From: Erythrophleum ivorense
Lineage: Eukaryota; Streptophyta; Magnoliopsida; Fabales; Fabaceae
DNA length: 64,000 nt
Assembly: GCA_026724425.1 (NCBI GenBank)
Contig: JAIUCV010000023.1
Span: 930,001 to 994,000, forward strand
Direction: 5' to 3'
Under the pieces are notes generated by a model. It did not search any database. It had not been told where the DNA came from and was given only the letters and a program-made list of their open reading frames with translations. Shown here piece after piece: positions 1-11,342 of this stretch. Position numbers and translations under genes: made by a program. Position 1 is the first letter of the stretch. Each line of letters begins with the position of its first letter.

Positions 1-2020
1 CACCATGTATTAGCAAGTTCATGGATTAATGACAGCAAGAATTCATAAACTACTAACAATTATCATTCAAATACATATTCCATTATGGATTCCATGCATC
101 ACTAGTTCAAGTCAACAACTAATGTATCACATGATTATATTTTCAAATAGTAAACCATATCATAGGTTTAACAAAGTTCATAGTAAATGTTATAAGTTCA
201 TACATCCAATACCAAGTTAATATGAAGACTAACTTCTCAATAGATACATCCTAAGTAATCAAAATACAAACTCCTACACTTAACAATATGATTACATGAT
301 AATGCTATACAAGAAGAAATACAAAATTTAGCATATACTCTACTCAGATTAGTCCAAGTGTAATCTTCCCCACACATGGTTGGAGTTCATGGATTTTTAT
401 CCACTTGCTTTCCTTTATCCTTACCTGAAGAGCTTTCACCTGAAAGTATTATCCCATGAAATAGGGTGAGATGAAAATCTTAGTAACCAAGGCAAATTTC
501 ATTCATACATTCCAATTTAATTAACATGTATGCAATTAATCAAATAAGCATAAGAAATAATAGTCATATTAGCAAATAAAATAATTGTGCTATCAGTGAT
601 TACTATCCCATATTAGCAATCACATATCCATATGTTAAAGGACAATTACACTGGGAGAGGCATGTCCACGGCACCTACTCCCTAATGAGCACAACCAGGG
701 CTCAGTACATCTAGGGTCTAATCATAACCCGGTACTCGAACAAAGCACATGCACAGATGTTAGCTGCAACACAGCTCTACCATGGACTTACAAGATCTAA
801 TCATAATATAACAAATAACCTACTAATTCATTTAACATTCAAAATTATATATGTGTAGTAAATATAAAATTAAAATAGACATATGCATGGAATTTAATAT
901 AAACCTCAGTTACCTCACTTGTAGATAATTCTTTAAGAGTCAACAGAATGCTAGTTCAACCTATGGACACAAAACCAAGCCATTACAATTCCTAATCATT
1001 ATTTATATTAGCAAACCTATTACTCAAGGAGTTAAGCTATAAAGGACTACTTAGAAACCACTGCCCAACTACTACAAAAATTAAATTCGGATTTGGTTGT
1101 GTCTACACCAATAACCTTAGAACAACACTTCAAATTCTGAGTAAATTCGCATAAAAATGATACCTATATCATAAATCAGCTATAGGAGTCCCAAATTAGT
1201 AGAAAATACATCAAAATAAAAAGTTTATACTTACCCAATATCGCTTCTAGCCTCAACTTTTGAAAATCTTCCATGAAAGCACTAACAACTGAAATATCAG
1301 AATTGGGAAGAAGATGAAAATCCACTAAACCAGAAGCTATTCAGATCAAATTATAGAAGAGAATGAGAGGGTTAAGTTCTATGTAGGTTACCTTGGCTGA
1401 ATCCCCCTCTAAAAGTGTAGGATGGAGCCAAAAGGTTGGTGAAAACCCTAGCCTCCCCTCAAGGTACGAAAATGCTTTTATGGTTTGCAGAACTCTTTTT
1501 ATTTTTCAGCACTAAGGTGAGTGGCAATTAGATTTTTAGGGTTTTAGGATAGAATTAGGTTAACCCATTAGCCTAAGGCCCAATTGGGCTCCTACTAGTT
1601 GCTGGGCTAAGATTTTAATTTGTTGGACCAACTACAAGAGTTCAGATTTTTAGTTAGATTGGGCCAGGCCTTAGGGATTGGGCTACAAAATTTCTAGCAT
1701 TTTAGTATGGTTTTGGGCTTCTAACTTACTAAACCATATAGGGCCATTGCTAAATGATCTCTCTTGGGCTAAGTCTCATAATAAGGAGTTGGGTCTGCAC
1801 CTAAAATCATTAGGCCTCCATTAGTCTCTGTCCCTAACCTCTTTAAATTAATATAGGCCTACATTAAGTTCTAACCCAATTGAATCATAAACCTACATTA
1901 ATTATTTATTTCTCCATAAACTCCTATTCACATATATTTGCCTAATTATTCTATAATGATTATTCTTAATTAGTCCAAATCCATGATTAATACCTTAATT
2001 AATTTTTGGGTGTTATAACA
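1..2020 (-). mobile_element. LTR of a retrotransposon (family T), minus orientation, cut by the window edge
   Basis: Read on the minus strand from 2020 downward, this begins TGTTATAACACCC and matches the plus strand at 7952-9600 over nearly its whole length. The clearest shared stretches are 250-500 against 9340-9560 and 1560-2020 against 7952-8300. Such a start is usual for plant LTRs. The match fades below about 230, so the far end may lie outside the window. No coding domain is attached, so it may be a solo LTR or the end of an element to the left. Short open frames here are spurious. The LTR identity is inferred from the terminus and the second copy. Confidence 0.6.
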
Positions 2021-2039
2021 TAGACCAAGAATCTTTATA

Positions 2040-2640
2040 ACTGGCCTTTATTTGAATCTTAGGTTTTTCCTAATCTATTTGTTCACCTTGTTTTCCTCAC
2101 CGATTCTCCCTTGTTTGCCTTTGCCATATTTGATCTCTTCCAACTCATTTTGAATCACTCCCATCTTTAGTTTTTGTCTTTTTGTTGATTAGCTCCTTAT
2201 GAATTTGGTCAAGATGTTCCTACATTAAGTCATATTCATACTCCACTTCCTTGAAGTTGTTTTCTTCATCAGTATGATTAGTGGACTCTTGAGTCTTTTT
2301 GTCATCTTCTTCATTTAAGATGTTTTATTGGAATTCATCCTCTTCTTGGGTATCAGACTTAACTTTAAGTGATTTCTCCTCTTCCTAGACTACCATGATA
2401 AAAGGATCCTCTTCTTGAATTTTCACAAGCAGGGGTCTTGATAAAGGGTGGTCTGCATCAGACTTTTATAATTCACCTTTAGTTTGAAAATACTTGCTAC
2501 GATCTTCTTTATTAGTTCCTTACACAAGAATGAAAGATCATTAATTAAAGCAACACATCTCCAATTTGGATAACATCCTCCTATACAAGGCCAACCAAAA
2601 ATTTATTATTAGATTCCATTATAACATTCTTTAGTTGCAA
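2040..2640 (-). pseudogene. Degenerate acidic coding relic, origin unknown
   Basis: On the minus strand, about 2110-2410 reads as a Glu/Asp/Lys-rich stretch with only a few stops, for example around EEDDKKTQESTNHTDEENN. Compositional bias towards acidic residues over about 100 codons suggests a former coding sequence. It lies outside the LTR-bounded chromovirus, between that element's 3' LTR and the family T LTR, so it probably belongs to another element. No domain was recognised, and biased composition alone is weak evidence. Confidence 0.3.
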
Positions 2641-2699
2641 ATCCTTGGTAGCAGAATTTTCAATCTATTTGCAACAACCTTTGAAATTACTTTGTCGGA

Positions 2700-3210
2700 G
2701 AAATAACAAAAAACTTATGAGCCTGACATTACTAACTTGCTTTGGCATGTCCATGATGTAGGACAATATGGGATGAATAAAGGAAAAAGGGAGAGAAAGA
2801 AGAAGGAAGAAGATGTGAAAGAAATAAACAAAATGGAGGAAGAAGAGAGGGGGTGTGCAGAGGCTCTAAAAATACTTTTATTATCAATCAAGGCCAAGTT
2901 ACCTCTAGTATAGGTGTTAAAGGCTTTATATAAAGCCTAAGAGATATAATTCATATTAATTTAAAAATAAGATAATATCAAATTCTAATAAGAGATAATT
3001 ATTAAAGTCGAATAAAAAATAACTAAGGATAATATCAAATCCTAGTGAAAATAATTATTAAAACCTAATAAGAAGATAACTAAGCCAATAACTAATACTA
3101 TTCAAAATAAAATAAATAAAGTCAAAAATACAAAAGATTATAATTTATCTAAACTAGGATTCTTTGTGCCTCTAATAGATTTTCCATAATTTTTTGTCAT
3201 TTTCCCCAGG
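2700..3210 (-). repeat. 3' LTR remnant of the chromovirus
   Basis: Direct repeat of 11343-11900, about 400 bp well aligned. Shared landmarks are the segment around GACAATATGGGATGAATA, a purine-rich tract, GGTG.TGCAGAGGCT, and the stretch around CTTTATATAAAGCCTAAGAG followed by AT-rich sequence. On the minus strand it carries an AATAAAA poly(A)-like signal before a pyrimidine-rich run, as expected at an R/U5 boundary. It lies just beyond the chromodomain end, where a 3' LTR belongs. Exact termini and a TSD were not found. Confidence 0.65.
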
Positions 3211-3240
3211 TTTAGGGAAACTCTCCTTTAACAAGGAAAA

Positions 3241-3440
3241 CTATTGGTAAGACTGTAATAAGGCCAAATGCAAATAGAGAAATTCCTCCTCGGTGATCCA
3301 AGTAACATCCAAATATAAGCAACCTTTCCAGTGAACAAGATAATGATGGAGATTGCCATGAGGAGAAATAATAATCTGATCATCCATGATCACATCAATT
3401 GCCTTAACTAGTGGTGAAGTAGATAAGTGAGTAAGCATAG
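3241..3440 (-). pseudogene. Chromodomain at the C-terminus of the chromovirus polyprotein
   Basis: The minus-strand frame contains HYLVHWKGCLYLDVTWITEE, matching the chromodomain core (aromatic, LVKWKG-like strand, then a TWE-like turn), followed by a leucine-rich helix ending LLQSYQ. In chromoviruses this domain follows integrase and steers integration to chromatin marks. It sits between the integrase core and the 3' LTR, as expected. Of the usual aromatic cage, the Trp of WKG and the Trp of TW are kept. It is one of the best preserved pieces of this element, but the polyprotein upstream is broken. Confidence 0.75.
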
Positions 3441-3739
3441 GGGCATGATGAAGTTGAGTTCCTATAGAATCATCAAAAAGCAATGGGGGAGGCTTAAAGG
3501 TGCCTCGGTAAGGACATAAATCTTCTATATTAAAAACTAGATAATGGCCATATCCAAAGGTAATTGTAGTGAGTATGCATTAGGCTCAAGTTTCTTGCCT
3601 TAGATATACCAAAAGGACTAAAGGCTTGAGCATGCAACTTTTTGATGGGATGTTTAAGATAATACATAAGATGAATACAAACCATAACAAAATCACTTTT
3701 ATTAAAATTTTGAAAGCAATAATGAATATTAGCAGACAA

Positions 3740-4300
3740 TTTATATTATTCGTTGCTTATAGCAAACTTGCGCCTAATCTCAACATGTAATTCATAAAGG
3801 TGCTGGGAAAATGATTCTGTAGATTCAAAAGTGTAAGAAGTCAATGAAATGGTCATAAGGTTAATAGGCTAGTAAGAGTTAAAGCCTTGGACAACCTCAA
3901 AAAGACTTTGACTATTACACCTATTGATTGAATTACTATAAGCAAATTTAGCCATTGGTAAGATCAAATCTCAATTCCCAAGTTTCTTCCCTACTAGACT
4001 TCTAGGTAAGTTACCTAAGCTACAATTAGTAACCTTATTTTGTCCATCAATTTGAGGATGAAAAGTGAAAGAGAACTTCAGTTGGGTGATGAAAAGTGAA
4101 AGAGAACTTCAGTTGGGTCTCAGAAAGTTTCTAGAGCATTTTCCCTAACAAATTTAACATCCATATCTATCACAATGGTGGTAGGTAACCCATGCAAACG
4201 TACAATTTATGAAAGAACATCTTACTTAAGTGAGACGCATTTGTGGTCTTATTATAAAGGATAAAATGATCTATTTTACATAACCTAACTACAACAATTA
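3740..4300 (-). pseudogene. Integrase catalytic core remnant
   Basis: The minus strand, with frame changes, gives integrase-like segments: KIDHFILYNKTTNASHLSKM, then a stretch with VIDMDVKFV where the second catalytic Asp region lies, and towards the C-terminus AKFAYSNSINRCNSQSLFEV and QHLYELHVEIRRKFA. These match the Ty3 integrase core and the region leading to the chromodomain. Stops and shifts are frequent, and a perfect 31-bp tandem duplication (4057-4118) breaks the frame in the middle. No function is possible. Confidence 0.7.
4057..4118. repeat. Perfect 31-bp tandem duplication inside the integrase relic
   Basis: The segment starting GATGAAAAGTGAAAGAGAAC at 4057 repeats exactly at 4088. 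The two 31-bp units are identical and adjacent. Since 31 is not a multiple of three, the duplication shifts the integrase frame. Identity of the units within otherwise heavily mutated sequence indicates a recent local slippage or repair event. Confidence 0.95.
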
Positions 4301-4417
4301 AGATAAAATCATGTTCTTGTGTCATTCAAGGCAAACCTAGAACAAAACCATACTAAGGTCTTTTCAAGGCACCTTAAGAATAGGTAAATGACTATAAAAT
4401 TTTGTATTCTATTTTCT

Positions 4418-5270
4418 TTACCTTAGAAGTTTGCCATGTATAACATTGGGATAAATTCCAGTGAAACCATGCCTTAAGGAAGGTTGGTATACTTTATCCT
4501 TAACTAAGAATATGGTCTTATTCCTACCAAAATGACCAGTTAATCGCAATTCCCATATAAGAAAATCTCTTATAGATGTGTAAGGAATACACAATTTAGT
4601 TCCTTCAAAAAGATTACCATCCTTAAGTAGAAAATCTATGTGACCATGATGGTTACCATGACTAATGTTTTGAAAAATGATTTTAAAGTTATTTTTTGAT
4701 CTATTAAATCCCACAATGCTAATAGTCATAAAATGCAAAATAGTGAGCATGCAACTTAATGAATTTGTAGCTTCATTTTCTACCCTAAAATAATGCCTAA
4801 CAACAATAGTAAACTTTTGAAGAAATTCCAACAAAATGGCATGTCTAGTATTTAAATGTCTTTGAAAATGAAGAAACTTAAGGGCTTGATGGTTAGAGTA
4901 CAAAACAAATTGTTAAGAAAGAAGATATAATTTATAATGTTCAAGAGGCCTAACTATTGTATGTATTCATTATCATATGTAGATTATTTTTGTTTGGCCT
5001 CATTAAGCTTTTCATTTAAGGATAGCACTGGGTGACCCTCTTGACTAAGGACACTTCCACTTCCTACCCTAAAAGCATCACAAGTAGCCTCAAAGGGTTT
5101 GCCAAAATTAAATAAAGCTATGATAAAGGACACAGAAGGTTTCTTTTTAATGGATTCAAAGGCTTGAGAAGTTGTAGAAGTCCATTGTAATCTATCTTTT
5201 TTGGAACAATATATGATAGAAGCTATGATGGTACTAAATTCCCTAATGAAGCATCTATAAAAGAAGCTAA
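4418..5270 (-). pseudogene. RNase H domain and start of integrase of the chromovirus
   Basis: From 5270 downward the minus strand encodes the RT-connection/RNase H region: FYRCFIREFSTIIASIIYCS, then FEATCDAFRVGSGSVLSQEG (the usual catalytic Asp of the D-A-S motif is present) and NEKLNEAKQK. After a break, 4903-4418 is an open frame with NHQALKFLHFQRHLNTRHAI, the end of RNase H, and GHFGRNKTIFLVKDKVYQPS from the integrase zinc-binding region. The Cys pair expected after the zinc-binding His residues is not visible, so that module is damaged. Order and strand agree with the RT block just upstream. Confidence 0.8.
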
Positions 5271-5396
5271 ACCATGGAAGCTACTCACTTTAGAAAAGGA
5301 TTTACGTTCGAGCCATTCTTAAATGGCCTTAAACTCTTCAGGGTTAGCAACTACACCTTATTTAGAAATTATGAATCTAAGGAAAACAACCTTATT

Positions 5397-5909
5397 TTAA
5401 AGGAAAGAATACTTGGGAAGATTGACATAGAACTTTGTATGACAAAGGGTAAGGAAAACTTGCCAAAGGTGGTATGAATGCTCTTCCCTCAACCAATTAT
5501 AAATCAATATATCATCAAAGCATACAACTAGGGATTTTCCTAAAGAAGGCTTAAAGATATGAGTCATGACTCTTATAAAGGTGCTAGGAGTATTAAAGAG
5601 ACCAAAAGGCATAACTAACTATTTATACAACCCATCCTAAGTTTTAAAAGTAGTTTTCTATTCATTCCAAAGTTTGATCCTAATTTTGTGGTAACCATTA
5701 TAAAGATCAATTTTGGAAAACTAACTAGAGCTAATTACAAAATCTAGCATGTCTTCAAGTTTAAAGATAGGAAACCTATACTTAACAGTGATCTTATTAA
5801 TCGCTTGACTATCTACATACATTCTCCAAGCATCGTCTCTTTTAAAAGTTAAAAGGGCAAGCACAACATAATGAATAAGGCTATGCTGGATGTAACTGCT
5901 TTCGAGCAA
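5397..5909 (-). pseudogene. Reverse transcriptase remnant of the chromovirus
   Basis: Two minus-strand frames cover the RT palm. 5909-5721 contains DDAWRMYVDSQAINKITVKY and RFPIFKLEDMLD, the finger/palm region with the first catalytic Asp area. 5612-5397 contains MPFGLFNTPSTF and VVCFDDILIY, the hallmark F-x-D-D box with both catalytic Asp residues kept. Between them (5613-5720) the frame is disrupted. These motifs are typical of Ty3/gypsy RT and differ from copia and LINE forms. It is the clearest diagnostic of the element, and it is not functional. Confidence 0.88.
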
Positions 5910-6426
5910 CCTATTAACTTCCGTATTGCTTTTCCCTATCTTTTGGGTTCATCCTACAATGTGGGAGATTAGGAAATTGAGAAATAATGATCAAGTTAAT
6001 AGCATGCTGAATATCTCTCATAGGTGGGAGTTTAAAAGGAAGCTTATCTAGGGAAATATCTTGAAACTCTACTAAAAGTTAGGTTATCTCACTAGGCATA
6101 TTAACACTAACTACAGAAGTAACCCTAAAGGAAACTTTGTAAATTAAGGCAAGCATCACATTAGTCTCTTTGTTGTCATTTTCAAACTATTTGTGGGTTA
6201 AAAGGTAAATTTTATGGTTCTTAGTCCCTTAGCCTTTTAACATAGTAAGGTTCTTACACTCAGATTCAAGCTTGGTCGGATGTAGTAAGATTATTTTCCT
6301 TTCATGTTTGAACATGTAGTTGTTTTCCCTACCATGACTAGTGACATCATGGTCATAAAAACATAATCTTTCTAATAATATAAACACCCATTGGAAAAGA
6401 CATAAAAAAGAACCTTCTCTTAGTAC

Positions 6427-6660
6427 TCACATAACTGAAAGGCAACACGACAATTGATTGACAAGTAAAGAATTTTTATTTATACAAACTACACAAAAAA
6501 GTTTAGGATGAGGTTTTAGTTTAAGGCTAAGTTTGGTTACTTCTAATATATAGATCGCATTTCTTGTACTACCCCTATCAATGACTAATTTACACAACTT
6601 GTCTCTATATTTCATAAAGGTATGAAAGATATTAGTCCTTTTGCATGAGTTATCAAACAA
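6427..6660 (-). pseudogene. Aspartic protease remnant
   Basis: The minus-strand frame has KLVIDRGSTRNAIYILEVTK followed by LSLKLKPHP. This matches the retropepsin active-site loop of plant Ty3 elements, where the site is Asp-Ser-Gly. Here the middle residue is Arg (D-R-G), which would abolish activity. The position between zinc knuckle and RT agrees with gag-pro-pol order. Confidence 0.7.
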
Positions 6661-6753
6661 TAAGATAGATAAAATGCATCTTATAACATCAAGGCATCCA
6701 AATTCTTGGTTAAATGTGATCTCCTCATTAACATCAGAAAGGCATTCAAAAGG

Positions 6754-6969
6754 TTATAATAATATGTTTACATCACCTATATCATTTAAAGCATCAGGCT
6801 GATGCTCAAGAAGTAAATTGTGATGTGGACACTTCAATGCAATATGACCCTTAGAATGATAATAAAAACACTCAATGACAAAACCATTAGGATGGGAGCT
6901 AGAGCCTATGGATTTACTGCCTTTAGTGACATTACTTCTAAGACCAGAAATTTTACTTGAAGGAAGCAT
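6754..6969 (-). pseudogene. Gag zinc knuckle with a lost cysteine
   Basis: The frame contains CFYYHSKGHIALKC. The nucleocapsid CCHC pattern is C-x2-C-x4-H-x4-C; here the second Cys position is Tyr, while the first Cys, the His and the last Cys remain. A Ser/Gly/Lys-rich stretch precedes it, as in nucleocapsid regions. A single-base change explains the Cys loss. It lies between gag and protease remnants of the same element. Confidence 0.72.
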
Positions 6970-7079
6970 AGAATTTGCCTTAGATTGTAATACTCTTACA
7001 AAACCAGTAGTAGGGACAAAGTTGTATGTTTACTATAAGTATGTGCCATAGGCCATGAAATGCCTAACAGATGGATATT

Positions 7080-7600
7080 TAGACAAAGATTTCATCTCAA
7101 AAGCTTTATGATAAGCCTCTTCAAAAGATTAAAGGAAGCTTAACTTAAGTTATTTTTGGATATCTATCATAAAGACATCAACAAACTTTGTGATTGTCGT
7201 TCATTGCTCTTCCTGTATATCACATCCAAGTATAAGTTCATCAAAATGGGTCATATAGTTAAAAACATGAAAAGTTTGCTTAAGGTTAAGCAATTGGTTC
7301 ATTAATTGACTCTTATAATAAGTGGGCAAATATTTTTTTTTCAACTTCATTTTTATTTTAGCTTAAACCTCTATCTAAGGTTTACTTAGACACTCTAGAT
7401 TTTTTTTGAACAATTTACCATTACTTTTTAACAAATCTTACAATCTTCATTTTAGCAAAATGGACACATTGAATGTCACTCATGTCATACCACTTAAAAT
7501 AATCATCAATGCTAGTTAATCAATTTAAGAAGGCATTAGAATCTAATTTACCATTATACTAAAAGGCTTCAATCTCAACCCTCCTAGTGATATCACTTAG
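7080..7600 (-). pseudogene. Gag capsid region remnant (retrotrans_gag-like)
   Basis: On the minus strand, with many stops and shifts, about 7590-7430 reads VEIEAF, then DSNAFLN, SIDDYFKWYDMSDIQCVHFA and KMKIV. This matches the start of the plant retrotransposon gag domain (a proline/phenylalanine opening, then a W-L-x-x-I/M-D-x-Y-F motif). Weaker matches continue to about 7100. No single long frame survives. Confidence 0.65.
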
Positions 7601-7951
7601 GTTTTTGTGGTTATGTATAAACCCTTCTCGGACATTCGAATGGGTTATTTCATATCTCCTAAGGTGGTGTCCCATAAAACATCTTTGATTGTTAATTTAA
7701 AGTCCTATAATGAAGTTCTCAAGCATTTCTAGCATTAAGACTTGCAAAAGACTATTGATTCCTATTAGAATCCATTGGATGATTCTTAGGTTAGTTATGA
7801 GTTAACACATCTTCTTCTTTAAGAATCTCAAGTAAACCTTCTAAATTTTTACCATTTATTTGTTTACCTAATAGGATATTGGCACTTATAATTTCTTTTA
7901 AAACGATGGTCCATATATTCTCTAACATTGTCCAGACTAATTTGGATAGTT

Positions 7952-9600
7952 TGTATAACACTCCAAAATTAATTAAAGGTAATAGTTATGGATTTGGGCT
8001 TAATTTAGAAGAATTAATTATTTGAAGAGGGGACATTAAATGTTAGGCCTTATGATTATTTTATTTAAGGTAAGAACCTTTAGTAAGGGCCCAATTGCTT
8101 TCTTAACCAAACCTAACTAAAGTAAGCCTATTTATCCTCAGGCCAAAACTTAGAAAAATGGACTCAAAGAGGCCTTGGGCTATTAGGTCAGAACATTTCA
8201 TCCCTAGCCCTAAGAGTTCTGAGCCCAACCCATCAAGCCTCGCCCTAATATGTAGATTTTTGGACTCAATTAGATAATAGGCCTTAGAGTCAGCCCATAT
8301 CACTTTAAAACTCTAAGAAAACCCTATTTCCATTCATTTTGGTTCAAAAAAAAAATCTAAAGGCCTACAGAGCAAGGAGCATTTTTGTATCTTATAAGGG
8401 AAGGCTAGGGTTTTCTGCATATTTCCACTTCTAGAGCTAAATTTAGGTAAGGTAACCTATATAAAACTTGTTCCTCTCCTTCTCTTCTACATTCTAATTT
8501 GAATAGCTTCTAGATTAATGGATTTTTCATCTTCTTCCTATATCTGAAATTTGTTATTTTGGGTCGTTCTTGTATAGTTTTTGGAGGTTGAGGTTATGAG
8601 GGTCATTAAGTAAGTATTTTCTTTCTATTTTGATGTATTTTCTATTAGTTTGAAACCCTAGTGGCTAACTTATGATATAGGCTTTGGTTGTATGGAAATT
8701 ACCTAGAAATTAGAGAGAAATCTTAAAGTTTTTAGTGTGTGAAGCCTCATAGCCGAATTTAAATCTCATCAGAGTTTAAGTAAGTGCCTCTTAGATGTTT
8801 AAGATACTAGGAATGCTAGGTGTCTAATTTATGCTGAAATTAGTATTTAAAATATGCTTTCATCTAGGACCCCTAGGTGTGTGGAAACTTGTATTGACTT
8901 CAGAATTATACTCAATTAAGTGAGGTAACCTGGGTTAATTTTAATTCCTTACATATGCCTACTTTAATCTTATATCTGCTGTGGATGTATAATTTTTTAA
9001 TGATAAATGATTGGTTGATTATTTGAATGGTATGTTTGGATTTTATGTGAGTCCATGGTGGACCTATGGTATGGCTGCCACCTATGCATCCTATTTCAAT
9101 CAGACACTAAGTAATGATTAAACTCTTGCATGCACTGAGCCCAAGTTGTACTCATTAGGGAGTTGGCATTGTAGACGAGACCCTCCTAGTGTTATTGGCC
9201 TTTAACATGTTATATATGATCGGTAGTATGGGATAATAGTCATTGGTAGCTTAACTATTTCATTTGTTGATATGATAGATATTTCTCATGCTCATTTGGT
9301 TGAAATGCACATATGTCAATTAATTTAGTATATATGAATGTAATTTCCCTTTGGTTACTGAGATTCACATCTCATCCCATTTTATGACTAACAATTTTCA
9401 AGTGAAGGCTTTTCGAGTAAGGATAAAGAGAAGCAAGTGGATGAACATCCATGAACTGAGATCATATGTGGAAACCCTGCACTTGGACTAACCTGACTTA
9501 AAATAGATGTTAATTTTACGGTTCCTTTGTATAGCATTATCATGTAATCATATTGCCAAGTGTAAGCATTTTTTTTTTTGTAATCAATGGTATAACTGAT
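7952..9600 (+). mobile_element. LTR of family T, plus orientation, inside the chromovirus
   Basis: Begins TGTATAACACTCC and matches the reverse complement of 2020-230 for about 1.65 kb. Shared signposts include GGGCTTAATT near the start, CACATCTCATCCCATTTTAT near 9380, AAGCAAGTGGATGAACATCC near 9435 and CATTATCATGTAATCATATT near 9540. The 3' end is not fixed and no TSD was found (the 5 bp before the start are TAGTT). No internal coding domains follow. It is probably a solo LTR inserted into the chromovirus between gag and its 5' LTR. Confidence 0.65.
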
Positions 9601-11340
9601 AAGGAGCTAGAGCTCATACAATTTGAAATCTAATGCTTGTACCTAAAGATAATCTTATATGAGATGTTAATACATAACTATTAATTAATCAATTGAGAGT
9701 ATGATTGTGCCATGCTATGAGTGTTTACCCTAATAGTGTATGTGGTAGTTCAGCTGGAAAATGTATGCATCTCAATATAATTGATATTATTGTAGGCACT
9801 CCTTGTTATATAAATTTATAAGCTTGCTTGTGTGTGGTAGTTAGGTGGGTGAGCATCAACCCTTAAATCCTCCAATTGGTTATGATAGGTATGATGAGTA
9901 ATGTAGGTAGTTGGATGCCATTAACACCTTACAAATTAAGATAGAATGATCTTAGAAAGCTACTAAAGGGAGAGTTGGAGTGTTTGGGACAAAATTTAGA
10001 GAGTTTAGGTGCAAGATAGAGTTGAGCCGCGGCTAAAACTACTTAAGCCATGGCCAAAGCTCTTCTAAAGGCTAGGAATCCCATAGCGTGAGATGTCTTG
10101 ACGCAGTTTAGGGCAAAAATTTTGCCAAGGAGTGGATTAGAACTAAGTTTCACCATAGCGCAATATTCTTGGCCGCAACACAATTTGAGCAAAATAGTAG
10201 GGGAGAATTCCATAGAGCAACCCTATAGCGGTGCAAGTAGAACTTGTTGTGGCAAGAATCGAGAAAAGTTCCTGTAACTTGTTTAGCAATGGCACAGGTG
10301 AAGCCTACCATGGCGTGAATCATAAAAATTTGAACAATAGGGTCCAATAACCAACTTAGCCATGGCGGGGAAGGTCCAGGTCATGGCCTAAGTCCTCCAA
10401 ACTCTTATTTTTGCTTAGAAATCTTAGATTTCACTATGATAATGTTATGTAATGACTTGGGAATAATTATAAGAGGGCTTTGTGGATAGAGAGTCAATGA
10501 TAAAATGAATTGAAGGTTTTATTTGACAACCTAAATCACTTATAGGCTTAAATCGTTTTGTTCTTTGATTAATAATCCCCAATAATATCAAGGTTCAAAT
10601 TTTCTCACTTATTCCTAATTTAGCTTGTTGTAATCACTTTAGACCTTGATTTATGATCTTTAACTATGTAACTAAGTTTAATCACTATAATTAGAAGTTA
10701 TGGTTGTTACAATTTGGGCATTTTGTTCTATAGTAACTCTTAAAGTAGTGAGTTCTTACTCTAAAAACTTTGTTTGTCATATCAATCATGAATAATCATG
10801 CAAGGGAACACAAATGTTTGTCATATAATTCATGAATGGTCATGCAAGAAAACATAAATGCAATGTTGAGTTGGCTAAAATCAATAAATAAGTTAAATTG
10901 ACACTATTGAACACTTAACAAACAAATTTTAGTAGAAAATGTATTTGATTTTGGTTGTTTTATTTAATTTATGGATAAGGAACAAAAAGCTATGCAAATT
11001 TATTGGTAAAGGATAGCAAAGAATTAAGGATATAGCCTTACAAACTTTTTAGAATAGCTTACAGTAAAGTAATTAGTTATAGACTTTAAAGAGAATACCT
11101 TATCATAGCAATTTAGAAAGCCAAAATTAGTAGTATTACTCCCATAATACTTTAAAATGATGACTATCTGTAACTCAAGTTGGCTAGAGTAGAAATTAGG
11201 ATTAAAAAGGCTAGAGTTGAAATTAGGATTAAAAAGGCTGAAAAAATTGTTTTAAGAGTGTTTAGCATGTAAGGTGTGTGAAGCCCCCACACAAGGCAAG
11301 GGGTTTTGGTGATAGACTTCTAGGGATAGGGTGGTCTAGA
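9600..11340. other. Non-coding repeat-derived sequence with a GC-rich word cluster
   Basis: No gene was recognised. The part at 10020-10390 is richer in G+C than its surroundings and repeats short variants of CCATGGC and CCATAGCG about every 20-60 bp (for example at 10049, 10080, 10151, 10231, 10309 and 10361). The rest is AT-rich with homopolymer runs. It lies between the inserted family T LTR and the chromovirus 5' LTR, so it is probably either chromovirus leader or the tail of the inserted element. Confidence 0.4.
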
Positions 11341-11342
11341 CA

